NCBI GenBank assembly: GCA_014584575.1
Contig: JACTMP010000003.1
Coordinates: 1 to 64,000 of the forward strand
Origin: Chloroflexota bacterium
GTDB lineage: Bacteria; Chloroflexota; Anaerolineae; Promineifilales; Promineifilaceae
Reading direction: 5' to 3'
Length of the DNA stretch: 64,000 nucleotides
Below the pieces are notes generated by a model. That model had not been told where the DNA came from, ran no database searches, and saw nothing but the letters and a program-made list of their open reading frames with translations. Shown piece by piece: positions 53,672 through 62,018 of this stretch. The first letter of the stretch is position 1. Every line of letters starts with the position of its first letter. The translations under genes were made by a program, and so were the position numbers.

Positions 53672-55000
53672 ATGAAGCTGTGGAAGTTATCTGGCTTATT
53701 GATTGTGTTTGTGCTGGCGCTGGCGGCTTGTGGTGGCGGCGATACGGCCGAACCCGTCGCCGAGACGGTAGCCGAACAACCGGCGGCGGTGGCTTCGCCC
53801 ACGTTAGCGCCGGAGGTCAGCACGCCTACCCTGCCCCCACCGGCCGTTTCGGTGTCGGGTGAGGGGGGGACAGAAGCGGAACCGGCGGTGGTGGAAAGTG
53901 CGCCAACGGCCGTGCCCAATATCATACGGCCGTGGCCCGCCGATAAATTTGGGTATGGCATCCAGATACACGGCAACGCCACGGTGGGCAATGCCGCCGA
54001 CACCATGCACGTGGTACGTGACCAGTTAGGGCTGGATTGGGTCAAAGCCCAGATTCAATGGTGGCTCATTCACCCATCCCCAGACGCCGGGCAATGGTTT
54101 TTCTATGACGCCGTTGTAGACGAAGCCGCTAAAAACGATGTGAACCTGATGCTCAGCGTGGTCGGCGCGCCCGCCTGGACGCGGGCGGCCGGCGGCGAAA
54201 ACGGCCCGCCGGATGATTACAGCGAGTATGCCCGTTTTCTGACGGAGTTGATCAACCGCTACCCCGGCAAGATTGGGGCCATTGAGGTGTGGAACGAGCA
54301 AAACCTGGATCGGGAATGGGCGACGGCCAACGGCGTGAACCCCAACGATTACGTGCGTTTCCTGCAAGTGGCCCATGACGCCATCAAAGCCGCCGACCCC
54401 AACATCATCGTCATCAGCGGCGCGCTGGCCCCCACCGGCTGCAATGATGGTGTTACCTGCGCCGATGACTTTGTCTGGCTGGATCAGGCATTGGCCGCCG
54501 GGATGCTGAATTATGCAGACTGTGTGGGTGTGCATCATAACGGCTACAACATCGGCCCCGATGTGGCTTTTGACCAGGCCGGCAGTACGGCCGAAGCCGC
54601 CACCGCCGAATTCCGTGGCCCGTTTGACAATCCACATCATAGTTGGAGCTTCAAAACGACCCTGGACACCTACGCAGACAAAATTCAGGCCATTGACCCC
54701 AGCGCCAAATTGTGCGTGACGGAGTTTGGCTGGGCCAGCAGCGAGGGGTATGACGTGGCCCCCACCGGCTTTGAGTTTGCCAATGACAATACGCTGGAGG
54801 AGCAGGCGCAGTTCATTACCCAGGCATTCCAACTGATGTACGATTCGGGTGATGTGTGGCTGACATTCCTGTTTAATTTTGACTTTGGCAACAAGGGCAG
54901 TGGCCCCACCGATGACCCGGTGCCTTATAGCATTGTGGACACAAATGGCATTCCGCGCCCGGCCTTCGGCGCGGTGGCAGATATGGAAAAACGGGATTAG
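53672..55000 (+). CDS. Secreted glycoside-hydrolase-like lipoprotein
   Basis: Protein of 442 residues with a signal peptide and lipobox VLALAAC (Cys about 20), a Pro/Ala/Thr-rich linker to about 90, and a clan-A-like barrel. Candidate catalytic residues are Glu in EVWNEQNLDREW (about 208) and Glu in CVTEFGWAS (about 350). The fold resembles GH5/GH39-type enzymes; the substrate cannot be read from sequence. It is related to the C-terminal domain of the 50427 protein and to the 55048 protein, so the trio arose by duplication. A perfect 14-bp hairpin follows the stop. Confidence 0.8.
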   Translation: MKLWKLSGLLIVFVLALAACGGGDTAEPVAETVAEQPAAVASPTLAPEVSTPTLPPPAVSVSGEGGTEAEPAVVESAPTAVPNIIRPWPADKFGYGIQIHGNATVGNAADTMHVVRDQLGLDWVKAQIQWWLIHPSPDAGQWFFYDAVVDEAAKNDVNLMLSVVGAPAWTRAAGGENGPPDDYSEYARFLTELINRYPGKIGAIEVWNEQNLDREWATANGVNPNDYVRFLQVAHDAIKAADPNIIVISGALAPTGCNDGVTCADDFVWLDQALAAGMLNYADCVGVHHNGYNIGPDVAFDQAGSTAEAATAEFRGPFDNPHHSWSFKTTLDTYADKIQAIDPSAKLCVTEFGWASSEGYDVAPTGFEFANDNTLEEQAQFITQAFQLMYDSGDVWLTFLFNFDFGNKGSGPTDDPVPYSIVDTNGIPRPAFGAVADMEKRD

Positions 55001-55007
55001 GTTTTAC

Positions 55008-55040
55008 AGGTGCGACGCACTACCGAAGTGCGTCGCACCT
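55008..55040. repeat. GTGCGACGCACT hairpin
   Basis: Arms AGGTGCGACGCACT and AGTGCGTCGCACCT pair perfectly around a 5-base loop. It lies between two related hydrolase genes, ending 7 bp before the next ATG, so it overlaps the place of a ribosome-binding site. It lacks a T-run. Confidence 0.75.
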
Positions 55041-55047
55041 CGCAAGT

Positions 55048-56283
55048 ATGGCGCGCCGACTTCTCTGTATCGTTTTGTTATTGGTGATGGTGGCGTGTAC
55101 ACAATCGCCGGAACCGACCGTCACCCCCACACCGTCACCCACCGCAACGAAGATGGCAACGGCCGTGCCTCCCACCCCTCCGCCACCCATTCTCACCATC
55201 AACAACACCCCGGCGCCCACACCCACGCCCGGTTTGCCTGCCGGGCACTTCTTCCAATCCCCCGAATATGGCGTCCACCTTTCCCAATGGTGGCATGTGG
55301 ATGATGTGCTGCCGCGCGACCTGGACATGACACGTGAGATGGGTTTTGGTTGGGTGAAACACAATTTTCCCTGGCGGGACATTGAAGGCCATGCCAAAGG
55401 AGAGTATGACTGGTATCGCACCGACCGCATTGTGGAGCAAACAGATGAGGCCGGTCTCAAATTGCTGGTGCGGTTGGACCACCAGCCGCTCTGGTCGGTG
55501 CGGGCGCTGCCGGATGAACTGATCCGCGCCAACCAGCCGCCGGTGGATTACCAGGATTTTGGCGATTTTTGTTATACATTGGCCGAGCGGTACAAGGGAC
55601 GGATTCAGGCTTACCAGGTGTGGAACGAGCCGAACCTGAGCCGGGAATGGGGCGACCAGCCGCCCAATCCGGCCGAATACACGGCATTATTGAAAGTGTG
55701 TTACGAAGGAATTAAAGCAGCCGATCCGCAGGCGATTGTCATTTCTGCCGGTTTAGCGCCCACAGGCACGCAGCCACCCGATGCCATGCCGGACGCTGAC
55801 TTTTTGCAGGGGATGTATGACGCGGGTGCAGCAGACTATTTTGATGTGTTGGGGCTAAATGCACCCGGCTACAAAGCGCCGCCGCAAACGTCGCCGGATG
55901 AGGCGGAGATAGAGGAGAATGGGTGGGGCAACGGCCGTTGGTTTGTGTTTCGCCATGTGGAAGATATGCGCGATATTGTGGTGGCCAATGGCGATGAGCA
56001 TAAACAGGTGGCCTTGTTGGAGATGGGCTGGATGGTGCGGCAAGAGTTCCACCCTACCTACACCTGGCATGGGGTAACGGAGCAGGAACAGGCTGACTAT
56101 CTGACGGGTGCGTACCAGTGGGCGCAGGCCAACTGGCGGCCCTGGATTGGCCTGATGACCACCATTTACATGGCCGACGCCGACTGGCAGCCGGAGCAGC
56201 ACGAACAATACTGGTGGTCTATTATTTTGCCGGATGGCACGCCGCGCCCGGCGTATGAGGCGCTGCGTTCTTTAGAAAAGTAA
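55048..56283 (+). CDS. Secreted glycoside-hydrolase-like lipoprotein, third paralogue
   Basis: Protein of 411 residues: signal peptide with lipobox LVMVAC (Cys about 16), a Thr/Pro-rich linker to about 70, then a clan-A-like barrel with Glu in QVWNEPNLSREW (about 193) and Glu in ALLEMGWMV (about 325). WNEPN is the classical acid/base motif of the clan. The pattern GVHLSQWWHVDDVLPRDLDMTREMGFGWVKH at the domain start is shared in kind with the two neighbours. The ribosome-binding region is occupied by the hairpin at 55008-55040. The substrate is unknown. Confidence 0.8.
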   Translation: MARRLLCIVLLLVMVACTQSPEPTVTPTPSPTATKMATAVPPTPPPPILTINNTPAPTPTPGLPAGHFFQSPEYGVHLSQWWHVDDVLPRDLDMTREMGFGWVKHNFPWRDIEGHAKGEYDWYRTDRIVEQTDEAGLKLLVRLDHQPLWSVRALPDELIRANQPPVDYQDFGDFCYTLAERYKGRIQAYQVWNEPNLSREWGDQPPNPAEYTALLKVCYEGIKAADPQAIVISAGLAPTGTQPPDAMPDADFLQGMYDAGAADYFDVLGLNAPGYKAPPQTSPDEAEIEENGWGNGRWFVFRHVEDMRDIVVANGDEHKQVALLEMGWMVRQEFHPTYTWHGVTEQEQADYLTGAYQWAQANWRPWIGLMTTIYMADADWQPEQHEQYWWSIILPDGTPRPAYEALRSLEK

Positions 56284-56343
56284 TCGGTAATCGGTGAACG
56301 GTAAACGGTTTACTGTTCACCGATTACCGATAACCGATAACCG
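56281..56343. repeat. Iterated-word palindrome (AATCGGT type)
   Basis: Words TAATCGGTAATCGGTGAACG are followed by complements GTTCACCGATTACCGATAACCG. It fills the whole gap between the 55048 and 56344 genes and uses the same words as 53505. Confidence 0.8.
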
Positions 56344-56838
56344 ATGTTCTGGATTCTCGTTTTCTCTTACTGGATTCATTTGCTGGCAACGGCCGTATGG
56401 CTGGTGTGCATCGTGGTGATGGCGGCGACGGCCGTGCCTGCTTTCCGCCAGCAGCAAGTGGCCGACAACAGTTGGCTGGCGTTGCAAAAGCGGCTGCTGC
56501 CCTGGACCAATCTCAGCCTGGTGCTGCTATTGATCACCGGCTTTGTGCAGATGACCAACGATACCAATTACAGCGGCTTTTTGGTGTTTGATGGCATCTG
56601 GGCCTGGGCGATGCTGGTCAAACATATCCTTTTTTTGGTGGTGATGGCGGTGGCGGCGTATTGGCAGTTTGGCTACTTCCCGGCGGTGGAGCGCACGGCC
56701 GTACTCGCCGCCAAAAAACCGCAACTGGCGCAAACCGAACAAGACAAACTGGCCCACCGCGAAAAGCGGCTGCTCTGGCTGAATCTGGCCTGCGCGGTGT
56801 TGATTTTGTTTTGCACGGCCGTGTTGACGGCCGTTTGA
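56344..56838 (+). CDS. Four-helix integral membrane protein, CopD-like
   Basis: Protein of 164 residues with four membrane helices (about 5-27, 50-72, 83-105, 138-160) and conserved His residues at helix starts (SYWIHLLATAVW; LVKHILFLVV). The layout resembles CopD/DUF2269-like membrane proteins, some of which bind copper or haem, but this call is by pattern only. The ATG comes straight after a palindromic spacer with no visible ribosome-binding site. Confidence 0.6.
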   Translation: MFWILVFSYWIHLLATAVWLVCIVVMAATAVPAFRQQQVADNSWLALQKRLLPWTNLSLVLLLITGFVQMTNDTNYSGFLVFDGIWAWAMLVKHILFLVVMAVAAYWQFGYFPAVERTAVLAAKKPQLAQTEQDKLAHREKRLLWLNLACAVLILFCTAVLTAV

Positions 56839-56839
56839 T

Positions 56840-56945
56840 TCGGTTATCGGTAAACTGTGTTACCATACCCGTAAATCGTAATCCGTAATCCGTAATCCGT
56901 GAACCGTCATCCGATTACGGCTCACGGATTACGGCTCAGGGGTTA
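56840..56945. repeat. Iterated-word palindrome (AATCCGT type)
   Basis: CGTAATCCGTAATCCGTAAT is followed by complements ATTACGGCTCACGGATTACG. It has the same architecture as the other spacers but a different word. Confidence 0.75.
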
Positions 56946-56959
56946 CGAAAACGGAGGGT

Positions 56960-57598
56960 ATGATGAAAGAAGAACGCCACCAGATTTTACAAATGCTGCA
57001 AGAGGGCACGATTACGGCCGACCAGGCTATGGAATTGTTGCAGGCGATGGATGAGGAGGGGTCAGGGGAGGACACGGCCGTAACCTCTTTCGCTGACACC
57101 TACACCGAACCCCTCTCCGGCGACATTCTCACACCAAATGACCCACCCAACCTCGACCGCTACCGCCAGTTTTGGAAAATCCCCTTTTTGATTGGTCTGG
57201 CCTTTCTTGTACTTTTTGGCTTTTGGCTGCGCGGCATTTACCTCTCTTCCGAAGGCGCGATCACTTTTGGTTTCATCTGCGTGTGGAGCCTTTTCATGCT
57301 TGCCTTCCTGGCAACCTTACTGGCTCTTTTCAGCCGCCGTGCGGCCTGGCTGCATGTGCGTGTGCAAGAAAAAGGGGGACATCGTATTGCCATCAGCCTG
57401 CCGTTGCCGCTTGGGTTGGTGGGTTGGGGCATCAAAATGGCCTATGGTTTTGTGGACGAAAAAACACGCGGCCAACTGGACATGGCTTCTGCCTTTCTGT
57501 CTGCCGCTAAAGAAGAACTGAAACAACCCGACGGCCGTCCCATGACCATTGACGTAGACGACGACGATGGCGACAAAGTGCAGGTGTATATCGGGTGA
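56960..57598 (+). CDS. SHOCT-like N-terminal domain membrane protein
   Basis: Protein of 212 residues. The first 30 (EERHQILQMLQEGTITADQA) match the short helical pair found in SHOCT-like/DUF2089-like leaders. Two membrane helices follow (about 73-92 and 99-121), then a soluble C-terminal part that ends in an Asp-rich run (VDDDDGDKVQVY). No enzyme motif is visible. A ribosome-binding site (ggagggt) precedes the ATG. Function unknown; such proteins often accompany anti-sigma or adhesin-like systems. Confidence 0.55.
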   Translation: MMKEERHQILQMLQEGTITADQAMELLQAMDEEGSGEDTAVTSFADTYTEPLSGDILTPNDPPNLDRYRQFWKIPFLIGLAFLVLFGFWLRGIYLSSEGAITFGFICVWSLFMLAFLATLLALFSRRAAWLHVRVQEKGGHRIAISLPLPLGLVGWGIKMAYGFVDEKTRGQLDMASAFLSAAKEELKQPDGRPMTIDVDDDDGDKVQVYIG

Positions 57599-57655
57599 CC
57601 AGGTGTCAGGTGTCAGGTTACATGATACCTGACACATGAAACTTGACACAAAACA
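57598..57655. repeat. Iterated-word palindrome (GGTGTCA type)
   Basis: CAGGTGTCAGGTGTCAGGT is followed by complements ACCTGACAC and TTGACAC. It begins at the stop codon of the upstream gene and ends 3 bp before the kinase ATG. Confidence 0.75.
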
Positions 57656-57657
57656 AG

Positions 57658-58227
57658 ATGGCCGAGAAAAAGCTGGTGATTTTGTTTGGCCCGCCAGCGG
57701 TGGGCAAGATGACGGTGGGGCGGGAACTGAGTGCGCTAACGGGCATGAAATTGTTCCACAACCACATGACCATTGAACTGGTGCTACCCTTTTTTGAATT
57801 TGGCACACCGCCTTATGTGCGGCTGGTGGAAACGTTCCGGCGCATGATTGTGGAAGAAGTGGCGCAAAGCGACCTGCCAGGGCTGATTTTTACTTTTGTT
57901 TGGGCGCTGAACCTGGAAAGCGACCGCCGCTATTTGCAGAATATGGCCGATCTTTTCCGGCAGCAGGGGGGCGAGATTTATTATGTGGAATTGCAGGCGA
58001 CGCTTGCAGTACGATTGGCGCGGAACAAGACAGAATTTCGCCTGTCGCAAAAACCGAGCAAGCAGAATGTGGTCTGGTCGGAGCAAAATTTGTTGGAACT
58101 GGACGCTAATTACCGGCTGAATTCGGATGGCGACCTGGTGGTGGATGGACATTATTGGAAGCTGGATAATACGCATCTGTCGCCGGAAACGGCCGCACAG
58201 CAGATTATGGCCCATTTTGGTTGGTGA
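57658..58227 (+). CDS. P-loop kinase, shikimate/adenylate-kinase-like
   Basis: Protein of 189 residues with Walker A FGPPAVGKMTVGREL at about 10-24, a lid-like region rich in Arg and Lys (RLARNKTEFRLSQKPSK), and the pattern VDGHYWKLDNTHLSPETAAQQI near the end. It resembles uncharacterised AAA_17/AAA_18 small-molecule kinases; the substrate is unknown. The ATG at 57658 was preferred to a TTG at 57643, which lies in the palindromic spacer. From 58228 to 58428 I see no gene. Confidence 0.75.
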   Translation: MAEKKLVILFGPPAVGKMTVGRELSALTGMKLFHNHMTIELVLPFFEFGTPPYVRLVETFRRMIVEEVAQSDLPGLIFTFVWALNLESDRRYLQNMADLFRQQGGEIYYVELQATLAVRLARNKTEFRLSQKPSKQNVVWSEQNLLELDANYRLNSDGDLVVDGHYWKLDNTHLSPETAAQQIMAHFGW

Positions 58228-58428
58228 GCGGCGGAGAGGTGATCCAAGAAGGTTTTGTCTGCGGCTCCCCGTCTCAGTATCAGGTTCGATAGAAGCTAAT
58301 CGGCCAGGCGCAGCGCATTCTCGCCAATGCCAGAGAACACAACGTTTAATTAGTGGTAGCCAACCGGCTGCCATTTTTACACACATGTGTGGGAACAGGT
58401 AAACCTGCTCGCCAAACGGGAGGTCAAA

Positions 58429-58752
58429 ATGATTCTTGGTGCGGAAATTGCGCTGGTTATCTACGGTATTTATGTGTTGATCAAGGGGAGTTTTAATTTG
58501 GGGAAAGGGCGGATTGTTACCGGGAGCAAGGCGCGTATCCTGGCTTTGCTTTGCCTGGCCCCGTTACCTGTTTCCTTTTGTGCTGGTGCGGTCATAGGGC
58601 TTGCGCTGGCTGCAAGCGGCCAAAATGTTGAAAACTTCTTGTTGTACACGGCCGTAGAACTTGTCATTTTGATAGTGGTAATTGCCGTTATCATGGTCTT
58701 GGGACGGGATTTTTATAACCAGCAATCACAAAGTCCACACGATTTAGAATAG
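58429..58752 (+). CDS. Small integral membrane protein
   Basis: Protein of 107 residues with three hydrophobic helices (about 1-18, 40-62, 73-95) and a polar C-terminal tail (NQQSQSPHDLE). GGGAGG lies 5 bp upstream of the ATG at 58429, which decides the start against one at 58387. I recognise no family. Confidence 0.55.
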   Translation: MILGAEIALVIYGIYVLIKGSFNLGKGRIVTGSKARILALLCLAPLPVSFCAGAVIGLALAASGQNVENFLLYTAVELVILIVVIAVIMVLGRDFYNQQSQSPHDLE

Positions 58753-58902
58753 CGGTATAATGCCATTCTCTGCCCTTCATTGGCACAAACGGCAGAGCGC
58801 CACAAACGCGCCTTTGCGTGTTCATCTCGTTACCTTCACATTTCCTTAACGTAAACCCTTTACCATTTGACAGACCTGCCATTCAACAGTAAGACTTGTC
58901 AC

Positions 58903-59760
58903 ATGGATGAAGAGTTCAATCCGATTACAACCGCCATATCACCCCATCAACCTACCTGGAAACAGTCATTGCGCCCGGTTGGGAAACGATTACGGCCGTT
59001 ACTCCTCATCACCCTCTGCCTCCTGTTGGGCCTCTTTGTCTACCACACCCTCTTTCCTGTCCCCATTCCCCCCAGCCAGCGTGACATTGATGCGCGGGTG
59101 GTGCAGGCAATGGCCTCGGCCACGCCGCCGCCCGCCTATTCCAGCCAGGTATACCAGATCATCCTGCCCTCACTGGTCTTCATCCAGGTGCGGCTGCCAG
59201 CGGGATTGGACGAGGATGAAGACGGGCGCGGTGTGGGCAGCGGCGTCGTCATCAACGAAAACGGCGATGTTCTGACCGCCCATCACGTGGTAGCCAATGC
59301 CCTGGAGATTGAACTGTTTTTTGCCGATGGCAGCCGCTCGAAGGCCGATCTGGTGGCGGCTGAAGCCCACAATGACATTGCCGTGCTGCAACCCCACCAA
59401 CCGCCCGACTTGATCGTCCCGGCGGTGTTGGGCAGCGCCGGGGCCATGCGTGTCGGCGATGAGGCGTATGCGGTGGGCAATCCGCTGGGGCTGACCGCCT
59501 CGATGAGTGCCGGGGTTATCTCCGGTTTTAACCGCTCTATCCCCATTGAAGACAGCGATTTACGGCTGGAAGGGCTGATTCAGTTTGACACGGCCGTAAA
59601 CCCCGGCAACTCTGGCGGCCCCCTGCTCAACCGGCAGGGGCAGGTCGTCGGCATCGTCACCGCCCTGGCTAACCCCGCCGAACAACCCTTTTTTGTGGGT
59701 ATTGGATTTGCCGTGCCCATAGGTACGGCCGTGTCCGCCGCCGGCGGGCCGGATTATTAG
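58903..59760 (+). CDS. HtrA/DegP-like trypsin-type serine protease without PDZ domain
   Basis: Protein of 285 residues. A cytoplasmic head of about 35 residues is followed by a membrane helix (LLLITLCLLLGLFVYHTLF), so the protease faces outward. The catalytic triad is visible: His in LTAHHVV (about 127), Asp in HNDIAVL (about 158) and Ser in NPGNSGGPLL (about 233). It ends soon after the protease fold, so the PDZ domain of classical DegP is absent. The ATG at 58903 was chosen because an earlier start at 58867 has no support. Confidence 0.88.
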   Translation: MDEEFNPITTAISPHQPTWKQSLRPVGKRLRPLLLITLCLLLGLFVYHTLFPVPIPPSQRDIDARVVQAMASATPPPAYSSQVYQIILPSLVFIQVRLPAGLDEDEDGRGVGSGVVINENGDVLTAHHVVANALEIELFFADGSRSKADLVAAEAHNDIAVLQPHQPPDLIVPAVLGSAGAMRVGDEAYAVGNPLGLTASMSAGVISGFNRSIPIEDSDLRLEGLIQFDTAVNPGNSGGPLLNRQGQVVGIVTALANPAEQPFFVGIGFAVPIGTAVSAAGGPDY

Positions 59761-59820
59761 GATGAGATTGGGAGATTAGGAGATTGGGAGATTGAATCTC
59801 TTAATCTCCTAATCTCCATT
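59761..59820. repeat. Iterated-word palindrome (GGAGATT type)
   Basis: GGGAGATTAGGAGATTGGGA is followed by complements AATCTCTTAATCTCCTAATC. It lies between the protease stop and the MoxR gene and differs from the other spacers in word but not in architecture. A short stretch using the same kind of word occurs inside metH near 3357. Confidence 0.8.
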
Positions 59821-59835
59821 TTCAGGGAAGTAAAC

Positions 59836-60837
59836 ATGACTCCACCACCCAACAACGATAAACCGATGGAAAAAGTGCTGTACGAGGTCAAAAAGATCAT
59901 CGTCGGGCAGGATATTTTGCTGGAACGGCTGATCATCGCCCTACTGGCGCGGGGGCACATCCTGGTGGAAGGGGTGCCCGGTCTGGCCAAAACGATGGCG
60001 ATCAAGACCCTGGCCTCGGCCATTGGCGGCCAGTTCCAGCGCATCCAGTTCACCCCCGACCTGGTGCCCGCCGACCTGGTGGGCACGCGCATCTACAACC
60101 AGAAAACGGGTGAATTCAACACCTCCTTTGGCCCCGTTTTCACCAATTTGCTGCTGGCCGACGAGATCAACCGCGCCCCGGCCAAAGTGCAGAGCGCGCT
60201 GCTGGAAGTGATGCAGGAACGGCAGGTGACAATCGGCCGGGAAAGCCACAAAGTGCCTACCCCCTTCCTGGTGCTGGCTACCCAAAACCCCATCGAGTCC
60301 GAAGGCACGTACCCGCTGCCGGAGGCGCAGGTAGATCGTTTTATGCTCAAGGTGCTGGTGGGCTACCCCACCCCCACCGAGGAGTTTGTGATTGTGGAGC
60401 GCATGACCGGCGCGTTGCAGGCCATCCAGCGGGTGATTGATACGGAGCAATTGCTGGTTTTGCAGCAGGAGGCGGACGGGGTGTACGTGGACCCGGCGCT
60501 GATCGAATATGCGGTGAAGCTGGTGACGGCTACCCGCCAGCCACAGTTGGTGGGCCAGGCGGATTTGAAACCGTTTATTGCCTATGGCGCCAGCCCCCGC
60601 GCCTCGATCAACCTGATTCTGGCGGCGCGGGCATTGGCGTTTGTGCGTGGACGGCCGTATGCCCTGCCCCAGGATGTGCGCGACCTGGCGCTGGACGTGA
60701 TGCGCCACCGGCTGGTTTTGTCTTATGAGGCATTGGCCGACAATGTGACGCCGGATGAACTGCTCAACCGCATCACCGGCGCCGTGCCCGTCCCGGAGGT
60801 ACCACTGCATGAGCGCCAGCGCGTCCGCACGTTTTAG
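59836..60837 (+). CDS. MoxR-family AAA+ ATPase
   Basis: Protein of 333 residues with Walker A EGVPGLAKT (about 41-49), Walker B LLADEINRAPAKVQSALLEVMQERQVTIG, sensor region LATQNPIESEGTYPLPEAQVDRF, and the C-terminal helical lid. MoxR proteins act as chaperone-like ATPases with VWA partners, and a DUF58 gene and two VWA genes follow. The start follows a ribosome-binding site (agggaagtaaac). A duplicated repeat unit separates it from the next gene. Confidence 0.95.
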   Translation: MTPPPNNDKPMEKVLYEVKKIIVGQDILLERLIIALLARGHILVEGVPGLAKTMAIKTLASAIGGQFQRIQFTPDLVPADLVGTRIYNQKTGEFNTSFGPVFTNLLLADEINRAPAKVQSALLEVMQERQVTIGRESHKVPTPFLVLATQNPIESEGTYPLPEAQVDRFMLKVLVGYPTPTEEFVIVERMTGALQAIQRVIDTEQLLVLQQEADGVYVDPALIEYAVKLVTATRQPQLVGQADLKPFIAYGASPRASINLILAARALAFVRGRPYALPQDVRDLALDVMRHRLVLSYEALADNVTPDELLNRITGAVPVPEVPLHERQRVRTF

Positions 60838-61077
60838 CCGGGCGAATAAACTCGCGGCCACACAAAGCAAAGCCGACCTGCGTCGGCTGGCTGCCAGACC
60901 GCGCAGGCGGTCTTCGCCCTCTGTTGCTGCGGTTTCAACCGCCGGGTTTATTTTTAGCCCGGCGAATAAATTCGCGGCCACACAAAGCAAAGCCGACCTG
61001 CGTCGGCTGGCTGCCAGACCGCGCAGGCGGTCTTCGCCTTCTGTTGCTGCGGTTTCAACCGCCGGGTTTATTTTAAG
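60838..61077. repeat. 120-bp structured repeat in tandem (2 copies)
   Basis: Two almost identical 120-bp units (60838-60957, 60958-61077) each contain GGCGAATAAA(C/T)TCGCGGCC, a GCCGACCTGCGTCGGC hairpin, an AGACCGCGCAGGCGGTCTT hairpin and GCGGTTTCAACCGCCGGG. They fill the gap between the MoxR stop and the DUF58 start. A related copy lies in inverse orientation at 49546. Confidence 0.9.
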
Positions 61078-61080
61078 AAA

Positions 61081-61983
61081 ATGACACCGGAACCCAATTC
61101 CACCACCACCCCCGAACGCATTTTGCGGCGGCTGGATTGGCAGGTCATACGCCGGTTGGATGGGCTGCTGCAAGGGGATTACCGCACCCTGTTTTACGGC
61201 GACGGCCTGGATTTTGCCGACCTGCGCGAATACCAGTTGGCCGATGATATTCGCCATATTGATTGGAACGTGACCGCCCGCATGAACGAGTTGTACGTGC
61301 GCCAATACGTGGCCGACCGGGAGATTACGGCCTGGTTTTTGCTCGACCTCAGCCCTTCGATGGCTTTTGGCCCGGCGGCGCGGCCCAAGGAGACGGTGCT
61401 GGTTGACCTGGTAACAACATTGGCGCGGCTGCTGACGCGCAATGGCAATCGGGTGGGCGCGATTTTGTACAATAACCGGATCGAGCGCATCATTCCGCCG
61501 GGCAGCAGCCGCAACCAGGTGTTACGGCTGACCCGTGAACTGCTGCGCCAACGGCCGTCGCCCGGCAAAACAACCACTGATTTGAGTATGCTGCTGAACG
61601 CCGGATTGAACACGTTTCACCGGCGGTCGCTGGTGTTTGTGGTGTCGGATTTTATGAGCGAGGTGGGGTGGCTACGGCCGTTGTCCCTCCTCCAACATCG
61701 CCACGAACTGGTCGGTATTCGCCTGTGGGACCCGCGTGAGGTGGAACTGCCGGATGCGGGCATGATTGTGGTGGAAGATGCGGAAACGGGCGAACAACTG
61801 CTGGTGGACACGAGCAATGCCGCCTTCCGCCGCCGCTTCTACGCCGCCGCCGAACGGCACGAAGCCACACTCAAAGCCGATTTACAACGCGCAGGCGTAG
61901 ACCTCTACGCCATCTCCACCGAAGAAGATTTAGTCAGCGCCATCGTGCGCATGGCCGCGCTGCGGAAGAAGCGCAGAGCGTAG
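61081..61983 (+). CDS. DUF58 domain protein of the MoxR operon
   Basis: Protein of 300 residues with the DUF58 hallmarks YGDGLDFADLREYQLADDIRHIDWNVTAR (about 38-65) and a VWA-like core (TAWFLLDLSPSMAFG, about 83-98). DUF58 proteins regularly sit between MoxR and BatA/BatB genes. Its start is 3 bp after the tandem repeat, so no ribosome-binding site other than the repeat end is present. Confidence 0.93.
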   Translation: MTPEPNSTTTPERILRRLDWQVIRRLDGLLQGDYRTLFYGDGLDFADLREYQLADDIRHIDWNVTARMNELYVRQYVADREITAWFLLDLSPSMAFGPAARPKETVLVDLVTTLARLLTRNGNRVGAILYNNRIERIIPPGSSRNQVLRLTRELLRQRPSPGKTTTDLSMLLNAGLNTFHRRSLVFVVSDFMSEVGWLRPLSLLQHRHELVGIRLWDPREVELPDAGMIVVEDAETGEQLLVDTSNAAFRRRFYAAAERHEATLKADLQRAGVDLYAISTEEDLVSAIVRMAALRKKRRA

Positions 61984-62006
61984 GCGTGACCCTGTGGGGT
62001 CACGCC
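61981..62006 (+). repeat. GGCGTGACCC hairpin
   Basis: Perfect arms AGGCGTGACCC / GGGTCACGCCT lie directly after the DUF58 stop codon, in the short spacer before the VWA gene. There is no T-run beyond a few A residues. Confidence 0.65.
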
Positions 62007-62018
62007 TACAAAAAAATT

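Noticed and set aside
58228..58428. Gene remnant between the kinase and the small membrane protein
   Set aside because: Short open frames exist, but none has a start signal or a recognisable pattern.
59941..61305. Minus-strand open frame of 454 codons
   Set aside because: It runs antisense through moxR-like, the tandem repeat and the DUF58 gene; those plus-strand products have clear family motifs, and the minus-strand product has none.
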